Shown here piece after piece: positions 7,787-13,405 of a stretch of DNA of 17,484 bases; position 1 is the first letter of the stretch; each line of letters begins with the position of its first letter. Source of the DNA: a bacterium. Its GTDB lineage: Bacteria > Cyanobacteriota > Vampirovibrionia > Gastranaerophilales > Gastranaerophilaceae. The notes under the pieces were generated by a model, which was given only the letters and a program-made list of their open reading frames with translations, searched no databases and was not told the DNA's origin. The stretch is from NCBI GenBank assembly GCA_004558955.1, contig SFZC01000030.1:1-17484 (forward strand), read 5' to 3'. A program made the translations under genes and the position numbers.

Positions 7787-7875
7787 AGTGTAAAAAATTT
7801 GATTTAACAAATGCTTTGAACTACACTGTGCTAAAAAGGAGTGCCGGGTTGGAATTAAAAGACTTACCGGCTTAG
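7787..7875 (+). promoter_or_regulatory. Structured leader / candidate cis-regulatory RNA upstream of metK
   Basis: This AT-rich gap holds several nested complementary segments: AGTGTA (7787-7792) with TACACT (7822-7827); inside it ATTTG (7797-7801) with CAAAT (7808-7812); then CTAA (7831-7834) with TTAG (7872-7875) and GCCGG (7843-7847) with CCGGC (7867-7871). The only GC-rich bases in the gap are in the last stem. No U-tract follows, so it is not a terminator; control, if any, would be at translation. metK leaders commonly carry SAM sensors in other bacteria. TGATTTAAC followed by GCTAAAAAGG recalls SAM-II riboswitches, but the pseudoknot does not fit well, so I leave the class open. The outer pair also overlaps a possible promoter, and both readings cannot be right. 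Confidence 0.35.
7799..7827 (+). promoter_or_regulatory. Possible metK promoter
   Basis: TTGATT (7799-7804), exactly 17 bp, TACACT (7822-7827): four of six matches in each box with the spacing used by the other promoters here. The start would be near 7834, and the leader about 67 nt. An alternative -10, TATATA at 7778-7783, lies 3 bp before AGTGTA, the same geometry as at typA, but has no good -35. Confidence 0.38.
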
Positions 7876-7900
7876 AAAATAAATTAAGGAGAAAAAAGAA

Positions 7901-9172
7901 ATGACACCAAAAAGATTTTTGTTCACTTCCGAATCAGTTACGGAAGGTCACCCCGACAAAGTTTGCGATCAGATTTCTGATGCAATTTTAGACGAGTTTT
8001 TGACAAAAGACAGACAATCAAGAGTTGCGGCAGAAACAACCGTAACTACAGGTATGGCACTTGTTTGCGGCGAAATTACCGCTGATTGTTATGTAGATAT
8101 TCCTCAAGTTGTTAGAAATACTATCAGAAATATCGGTTATACTGGTTCTAACGCAGGCGGTTTTGACGCTAACACCTGTGCGGTATTGACAAGTATTGAC
8201 GAACAATCTACAGACATCGGAAACGGTGTAAACAAAGCGTTTGAATCAAGAGAATTCAATGCTGACACTTCAGTCACCGAAACAGAAGAAATCGGTGCGG
8301 GCGACCAAGGTATTATGTTTGGTTATGCTTGTAACGAAACTCCTGAACTTATGCCGTTACCAATCAGTTTAGCACATAAATTATCATACAGATTAACTCA
8401 AATCAGAAAGCAAGGTTTGGTTGATTACTTAAGACCTGATGGAAAATCTCAAGTTACCGTTGAATACGTTGACGGTAAACCATCAAGAATCCACACTGTA
8501 TTGCTTTCAACTCAACATAATCCTGAAATTAACGGAATTTCAGATAACAAAAAAGTTCAAGAAATTATCAAAAATGATTTGAAAAATCTTGTTATTGACG
8601 AAGTTTTCTCTCACGAAAACATCAAACTTGATGACGACACAATTATTTTAATCAACCCTTCAGGAAGATTTGTAATTGGTGGTCCTCAAGGCGATTCCGG
8701 CTTAACCGGAAGAAAAATTATCGTTGATACCTACGGCGGTTACTCAAGACACGGTGGCGGTGCTTTCTCAGGAAAAGATCCGACAAAAGTTGACAGGTCA
8801 GCTGCTTATGCGGCAAGATATGTTGCTAAAAACATTGTAGCAGCAGGGCTTGCAGAAAAATGTGAAATCGAATTGGCTTATGCTATCGGTGTTGCAGAAC
8901 CTGTTTCAATCATGGTTGATTCTTTCGGTACAGGTAAAATTTCAGATGATGAAATTTCTGACTTGGTTGCTAAAAACTTTGACCTTAGACCGGCTGCAAT
9001 CATCAAACAATTTGATTTGAGAAACTTGCCTGCTAAAAATGGCGGTAAATTCTATCAATTATTAGCATCATACGGTCACATGGGACGTACTGACATTGAT
9101 GTTCCTTGGGAAGTAACAGACAAGGCGGATTTGCTAAAAAACAGCGTTTGCTCTTGCGGTTGTAAGTGCTAA
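7901..9172 (+). CDS. metK: S-adenosylmethionine synthase (methionine adenosyltransferase)
   Basis: Makes S-adenosylmethionine from methionine and ATP, the cell's methyl donor; a cytoplasmic tetramer needing Mg2+ and K+. All three MAT subdomains are present: SESVTEGHPDKVCDQISDA (10-28) with the ATP-contacting His17 of GHPDK, the GAGDQGIMFGYA signature (132-143), and GGGAFSGKDPTKVDRSAAY (285-303). Length 423, longer than the E. coli enzyme (about 384) and similar to cyanobacterial forms. The last seven residues are CSCGCKC (Cys417, 419, 421, 423), an odd Cys-rich tail not part of the catalytic fold. ATG at 7901 follows AAGGAG (7886-7891) by 9 nt. It is divergent from valS and ends at its own terminator; the leader may be regulatory. 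Confidence 0.97.
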   Translation: MTPKRFLFTSESVTEGHPDKVCDQISDAILDEFLTKDRQSRVAAETTVTTGMALVCGEITADCYVDIPQVVRNTIRNIGYTGSNAGGFDANTCAVLTSIDEQSTDIGNGVNKAFESREFNADTSVTETEEIGAGDQGIMFGYACNETPELMPLPISLAHKLSYRLTQIRKQGLVDYLRPDGKSQVTVEYVDGKPSRIHTVLLSTQHNPEINGISDNKKVQEIIKNDLKNLVIDEVFSHENIKLDDDTIILINPSGRFVIGGPQGDSGLTGRKIIVDTYGGYSRHGGGAFSGKDPTKVDRSAAYAARYVAKNIVAAGLAEKCEIELAYAIGVAEPVSIMVDSFGTGKISDDEISDLVAKNFDLRPAAIIKQFDLRNLPAKNGGKFYQLLASYGHMGRTDIDVPWEVTDKADLLKNSVCSCGCKC

Positions 9173-9189
9173 GTTAATATAAACATTCT

Positions 9190-9226
9190 AAAAAGGCGTT
9201 TGCGTTTTGCAAACGTCTTTTTATTT
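9190..9226 (+). terminator. Intrinsic terminator of metK
   Basis: A 14-bp stem AAAAAGGCGTTTGC (9190-9203) with GCAAACGTCTTTTT (9209-9222), one G-T pair, loop GTTTT, followed by ATTT. It lies 17 bp past the metK stop and is the strongest hairpin in the window. Confidence 0.95.
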
Positions 9227-9287
9227 GAAAATATTACAAATATTTAATAATCGGTTAAACAAAAATCCTCGTGATAAAATCAAAATT

Positions 9288-10682
9288 ATGAGCAGAAAAT
9301 CAATAAAATGGCTATTATGTAACCTTATTATAGTGGGTAATTTTTTGGGAATGCTTGATTCCAGTACGGTAAATCTTGCATTATATCCGATTTCTCAAGG
9401 TTTACATATTACAATATCTCAAGTTCAATGGGTAATTATTTCCTATATGCTTGTTTTGACTGTTTTATTACCGTTTTTCGGAAAATTGGGTGATATTTTT
9501 CCTAAAAATAAGATTTATGCAGTCGGATTTTCGGTTTTCGCTCTCGGTGCGTTTTTAAGTTCAACTACAAACTGTTTTTATTTGCTAATTTTATACAGAT
9601 GTATAGAGGCAATGGGAGCCTCAGTAATGATTGCGAATGGTCCTGCAGCCATTGCAACACTGTTCAAAGGCTCTGAACGAGGAAAAGCACTCGGAATAAA
9701 TGCCTGTATCGTTGCCGTTGGCGGTATGAGCGGTCCTGCCATAGGCGGATTTTTAATCCATTTATTTAACTGGCATGCAATATTTTTACCTTCTGTTCCG
9801 ATTGCTATTCTGGGAGCAATAATTTCATACAAAATGCTACCGTCTTACGTTACAAAAAAGAAATTTAAATTTGATTATAAAGGATTTATCTATTTCACAA
9901 CAGGTTTATTTGCTTTATTATTAGCGATTTCGGAAGGTCACACTTGGGGCTGGAAGTCTGTGCGAATAATTATTTTAGGCATTATAACCCTAATTTTTGG
10001 AGCATTGTTTTATTTTCGTGACAAAAAAATCAATTATCCGTTGATTAACTTTAAAATGTTTAAAATAAGGACTTTTACCTTTGGCAACATTGCCGTAATG
10101 ACTTCATATATGTGCATGTTCACAAATGGCGTTTTATTGCCGATATTTTTACAGGAAATCAATCATCTGAATGCCTTCGTTACAGGTTTATTGATTTTGC
10201 CGTATTCTATCGCTTCATCTGCAGTCGCACCTTTTGCGGGAAGTTATGCGGGGAAACACGGAAGCAGATTGCTTACAATACTTGGACCTTCTATATACAT
10301 AATCGCACTGATTATTTTCACCACATTTAACACTTCAACTCCAAAATGGGAAGTCGTTTTAGCCTCAATAATTATGGGTATCGGTAACGGCTGTTTCCAA
10401 TCACCGTCAAATAACGCAATTATCACTTCTGTTAGAAAAGATGAGCTGGGTATCGCCAGCGGAATATTATCATTATCTAGGAATTTGGGAAACATTCTCG
10501 GAGTTGCACTGACTATTACCATGTTTGACAGTTTCAGAAATATTTTCAGAAATGGCGGAATTGAATACACTAAAGCCTTTTTAGATTCTTACCATTTGAC
10601 AATGGGCTTCGGTATTATTTTCGGAATTACCTGTTTTACATGTTCTCTTATTGCTTACACACCTGAAAAAAGCAGCCGATAG
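9288..10682 (+). CDS. MFS drug/solute exporter, DHA2 (EmrB/QacA-like) family
   Basis: A 464-residue integral inner-membrane protein with about 14 hydrophobic segments, the count of the DHA2 proton-antiporter family (multidrug and related exporters). Visible motifs: MLDSSTVNLAL in TM1 (22-32), the motif D1 position of DHA2 proteins; motif A GKLGDIFPKNK (65-75) after TM2; motif C GGMSGPAIGG (145-154) in TM5. The substrate cannot be told from sequence. ATG at 9288 is chosen because TM1 begins 7 residues later; in-frame TTG codons upstream (9207, 9225) lie in or against the metK terminator. There is no clear SD; a TAAAAT box at 9275-9280 would place the transcript start at or next to the ATG, so a leaderless mRNA is possible. 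It is followed by a separate small gene 48 bp downstream. Confidence 0.87.
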   Translation: MSRKSIKWLLCNLIIVGNFLGMLDSSTVNLALYPISQGLHITISQVQWVIISYMLVLTVLLPFFGKLGDIFPKNKIYAVGFSVFALGAFLSSTTNCFYLLILYRCIEAMGASVMIANGPAAIATLFKGSERGKALGINACIVAVGGMSGPAIGGFLIHLFNWHAIFLPSVPIAILGAIISYKMLPSYVTKKKFKFDYKGFIYFTTGLFALLLAISEGHTWGWKSVRIIILGIITLIFGALFYFRDKKINYPLINFKMFKIRTFTFGNIAVMTSYMCMFTNGVLLPIFLQEINHLNAFVTGLLILPYSIASSAVAPFAGSYAGKHGSRLLTILGPSIYIIALIIFTTFNTSTPKWEVVLASIIMGIGNGCFQSPSNNAIITSVRKDELGIASGILSLSRNLGNILGVALTITMFDSFRNIFRNGGIEYTKAFLDSYHLTMGFGIIFGITCFTCSLIAYTPEKSSR

Positions 10683-10704
10683 CAAAATTTCTTTTTATGG
10701 GGTT

Positions 10705-10710
10705 TATAAT
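10705..10710 (+). promoter_or_regulatory. Possible -10 box for the 228-residue hypothetical gene
   Basis: A perfect TATAAT 20 bp before the start codon, placing a start near 10717 immediately ahead of AAAAAGGAG. No recognisable -35 lies 16-18 bp upstream, so read-through from the MFS gene is an alternative. Confidence 0.35.
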
Positions 10711-10730
10711 AACCTAAAAAAGGAGTTTTA

Positions 10731-11417
10731 ATGAGAATAATAAGGAAAAATATAAATACTGTTAATGCTTTTTCAAAATTAGAAAAACAAATTACAAATT
10801 CTGCAAAACAACGAAAAGCGATTGACCCGTCAGAATTTTCCGCAAAACTTCACGATATTGGAGAAACTTATGTTTCAAGTAACAACTTGACAAATTTTAA
10901 CCGTATCAGTTCAAGACTTGCCGAAAATTTGGTTAGCATTGGCGAAGGTAGCCTTGCAGGTGCTGTTTATAGCCTGTTAATAAAATTAAATCAGAAAAAT
11001 ACTGAAGCAATTGAAAAATTTGCCACAAACGCACTAGCGATTGCAAAACGTTTTCATGATCCGGTTCACATTATGGCAAGGGCGAATGATTTAAAAGAAA
11101 TATACAAGGTAACCCAACCAAACAGTGATAAACATTTGAAAACCTTACAGACAGAAAAAAGAGCACTTAAAGAAATTTGCGAAAATTATACAAAAGTTCA
11201 AGGCAGATTTCACACAATAAAACGTGCAATGAAACCTGTTGAAGGGTATGAGTTAAAATTGGCGGCAATCAGATATGAGATTGCACAAATCCTTAAAGAC
11301 AGTAACAAACAACTTGCAATGGAAGAATTAGAGAAGGCTGATGCAATTATGCAAAAACATGACAAGGGCGGCCTTTATAAAAAAATTCAAAGATTATTAG
11401 AAGAACTTAAAAAATGA
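10731..11417 (+). CDS. Hypothetical all-helical protein, possibly TPR-like
   Basis: I do not recognise this 228-residue protein. It is basic, free of Cys and Trp, with no signal peptide or membrane segment, and looks almost entirely alpha-helical. Residues about 38-125 fall into helix pairs of roughly 35 residues (FSAKLHDIGETYVSSNNLTN, then SLAGAVYSLLIKLNQKNTEA, then KFATNALAIAKRFHDPVHIM), reminiscent of tetratricopeptide-type repeats. Residues 135-228 contain longer charged helices (KTLQTEKRALKEICENYTKV and AMEELEKADAIMQKHDKGG). A cytoplasmic scaffold or adaptor role would fit, but this is a guess. It is a real gene: start ATG with AGGAG 5 nt upstream, codon use like its neighbours, and clean 5' and 3' boundaries. 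It lies between the MFS exporter and typA, all on the same strand, but typA has its own promoter. Confidence 0.8.
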   Translation: MRIIRKNINTVNAFSKLEKQITNSAKQRKAIDPSEFSAKLHDIGETYVSSNNLTNFNRISSRLAENLVSIGEGSLAGAVYSLLIKLNQKNTEAIEKFATNALAIAKRFHDPVHIMARANDLKEIYKVTQPNSDKHLKTLQTEKRALKEICENYTKVQGRFHTIKRAMKPVEGYELKLAAIRYEIAQILKDSNKQLAMEELEKADAIMQKHDKGGLYKKIQRLLEELKK

Positions 11418-11427
11418 TAAAATAATA

Positions 11428-11456
11428 TTGAAATATAAAATATTCTGTTTTATGAT
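11428..11456 (+). promoter_or_regulatory. Predicted sigma-70 promoter of typA
   Basis: -35 TTGAAA (11428-11433), 17-bp spacer, -10 TATGAT (11451-11456); each box has five of six consensus bases. The start is predicted near 11463, giving a leader of about 41 nt. The promoter starts 11 bp after the stop of the upstream gene. Confidence 0.72.
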
Positions 11457-11459
11457 ATA

Positions 11460-11476
11460 AGTGTAAAAATTACACT
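11460..11476 (+). promoter_or_regulatory. Perfect palindrome over the typA transcription start (possible operator)
   Basis: AGTGTAA, AAA, TTACACT: a 7-bp perfect inverted repeat with a 3-bp centre, placed 3 bp after the -10 box and covering the predicted +1. This position suits a repressor operator; in RNA it would be a weak A/U-rich hairpin at the 5' end. AGTGTAAAAA also occurs upstream of metK at 7787-7796. Confidence 0.42.
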
Positions 11477-11503
11477 AAACAAATTACGATTGGTAGGGAA
11501 TGT

Positions 11504-13300
11504 ATGACATGTAACGAAAATATAAGAAACATTGCGATTATCGCACACGTTGACCACGGCAAAACAACACTTGTTGACTGTTTATTAAAGCAAGCAGGTG
11601 TTTTCCGTGAAAATCAACATGTTGAAGAACGTGTACTTGACAGTAACGACTTGGAAAGAGAAAGAGGGATTACAATTCTTTCCAAAAACATTTCAATAGA
11701 CTACAAAGGTACTAAAATCAACGTAGTTGACACCCCTGGACACGCAGATTTCGGTGGTGAAGTTGAACGTGTATTGGGTATGGTTGACGGAGCATTACTT
11801 ATTGTTGATGCTGCCGAAGGTCCTATGCCGCAAACTCGTTTTGTATTATCAAAAGCTTTGGAATTGGGTTTGAAAATTATCGTTGTTATCAACAAAATTG
11901 ATAAACCTGCAGCCGAACCTTTAACTGCATTAGACAAAGTTTTTGATTTATTCACTGAATTAACGGACAGAGAAGATTTAATCGACTTTCCGTTCATTTT
12001 TGCAAGCAGCCTGAACGGTTTTGCAATCAATGAACTCGAAGACGAAAGAAAAGATATGGTACCGCTTTTAGACAGTATCATCAAAAATATCCAACCGCCA
12101 GAAGGCTATGAAGATGAACCGTTCCAATTCAGAGCAACAACTCTTGACTATAACGAATATGTAGGAAGAATTGTTATCGGCAGAATTGCACACGGTAAAG
12201 TTCACTCACAAGACCAAGTTTGTGTTATCCACGCTGACGGAAGCCAAGAACGTGGTAAAATTGTTAAATTGTTCGGATTTAAGGATTTGGGCAGAGTTGA
12301 AATACAAGAAGCCTCAGCAGGTGATATCGTTGGTATCTCAGGTTTTGCAGACATTCAAATCGGCGAAACAATTTGTGATCCGACAAATCCGAAAGCTTTG
12401 CCTTTGATTTCGGTTGACGAACCGACCTTGCAAATGAATTTCTCGGTAAATGACAGTCCGTTTGCAGGTACTGAAGGTAAATTCGTAACTTCAAGACAAA
12501 TCAGAAAACGCTTATATGACGAACTTGAAAAGAACGTAAGTTTGAGAGTTGAAGACACTGATTCTACTGACAGATTTAGAGTTTCAGGCAGAGGCGAATT
12601 GCATTTAAGTATCTTGATTGAAACAATGCGTCGTGAAGGATATGAATTTGCGGTTTCTAAACCTGAAGTTATCTATAAAAAGATTAACGGTGAACTTTGC
12701 GAACCTTATGAAAATCTTATCATTGATGTTCCTGAAGAATACGCAGGTTCTGCAATCGAAAGATTAGCAGGCAGAAAAGCTGAAATGAAGGACATGCAAA
12801 CTTCTAAAAACAGAACTGTTTTGACCTTCCATATTCCAGCAAGAGGACTTATCGGTTTCAGAAGTGAATTTATCCGAATGACAAGAGGCGAAGGCATTAT
12901 GTACCATACATTCTTGCACTATAGACCGTATGCGGGCGATATACCTCGTCAAAGAAGCGGGTCTATCATTGCTCACGAACAAGGGGAAGCAATACCTTAC
13001 GCATTGGCTCAATACGAAGACAGAGGTGTATTCTTCGTTACTCCGAAAACTAAGGTTTATAGAGGTATGATTATCGGTGAATGCAACAGACCGCAAGATA
13101 TCGTTGTAAACATCTGTAAGACTAAAAAATTAACCAACATGAGAAGTTCAACCGCAGATGTAATGGTTACCTTGCAAGCACCAAAAATTCTTTCACTTGA
13201 AGAAGCACTTGAATATATCGGCGATGAGGAACTTGTTGAAATTACACCTGAAAATATCAGGCTTAGAAAAGCTGATTTAACCAAAAAAATCTACAATTAA
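11504..13300 (+). CDS. typA: Translational GTPase TypA/BipA
   Basis: Ribosome-associated GTPase of the EF-G/LepA group that assists 50S assembly and translation under stress, especially in the cold. The 598 residues match the family length. G motifs: G1 AHVDHGKTT (14-22), G2 region RERGITILSK (52-61), G3 DTPGHADFGGEVERVL (76-91), G4 NKID (130-133), G5 SSLNG (168-172). Domain II (about 195-285) and the EF-G-like domains III and V follow (VNDSPFAGTEGKFVTSRQIR; RGELHLSILIETMRREG), then the TypA-specific C-terminal domain with GLIGFRSEF, near IMYHTFLHY. ATG at 11504 has GTAGGGA about 6 nt upstream. It has its own promoter with an overlapping palindrome and ends at a bidirectional terminator, opposed to the large exoprotein gene. 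Confidence 0.97.
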   Translation: MTCNENIRNIAIIAHVDHGKTTLVDCLLKQAGVFRENQHVEERVLDSNDLERERGITILSKNISIDYKGTKINVVDTPGHADFGGEVERVLGMVDGALLIVDAAEGPMPQTRFVLSKALELGLKIIVVINKIDKPAAEPLTALDKVFDLFTELTDREDLIDFPFIFASSLNGFAINELEDERKDMVPLLDSIIKNIQPPEGYEDEPFQFRATTLDYNEYVGRIVIGRIAHGKVHSQDQVCVIHADGSQERGKIVKLFGFKDLGRVEIQEASAGDIVGISGFADIQIGETICDPTNPKALPLISVDEPTLQMNFSVNDSPFAGTEGKFVTSRQIRKRLYDELEKNVSLRVEDTDSTDRFRVSGRGELHLSILIETMRREGYEFAVSKPEVIYKKINGELCEPYENLIIDVPEEYAGSAIERLAGRKAEMKDMQTSKNRTVLTFHIPARGLIGFRSEFIRMTRGEGIMYHTFLHYRPYAGDIPRQRSGSIIAHEQGEAIPYALAQYEDRGVFFVTPKTKVYRGMIIGECNRPQDIVVNICKTKKLTNMRSSTADVMVTLQAPKILSLEEALEYIGDEELVEITPENIRLRKADLTKKIYN

Positions 13301-13353
13301 ATTCAATGCATGTTGTAATTTCAAAACATCAACAAGATAAAATTATATATATA

Positions 13354-13383
13354 AAAAGACCTGCCTTTTAAAGCAGGTCTTTT
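13354..13383. terminator. Bidirectional intrinsic terminator between typA and the exoprotein gene
   Basis: AAAAGACCTGC (13354-13364) pairs perfectly with GCAGGTCTTTT (13373-13383) around an 8-nt loop. A-rich and T-rich flanks give a U-tract in both directions, so it can end typA (plus) and the convergent exoprotein gene (minus, stop at 13406-13408). Confidence 0.92.
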
Positions 13384-13405
13384 AGTTTGTTTATATTATA
13401 CAACC

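Noticed and set aside
7787..7841. Direct assignment of the metK leader as a SAM-II riboswitch
   Set aside because: Conserved words are partly present, but stem position, linker length and the CC/GG pairing do not fit; kept only as an open candidate.
7677..7900. T-box leader for valS
   Set aside because: No specifier-loop or T-box sequence (TGGNACCGCG-like) or antiterminator is visible on the minus strand.
9207..9287. N-terminal extension of the MFS exporter from TTG 9207
   Set aside because: The start falls in the loop of the metK terminator, and the added residues have no transmembrane or family match.
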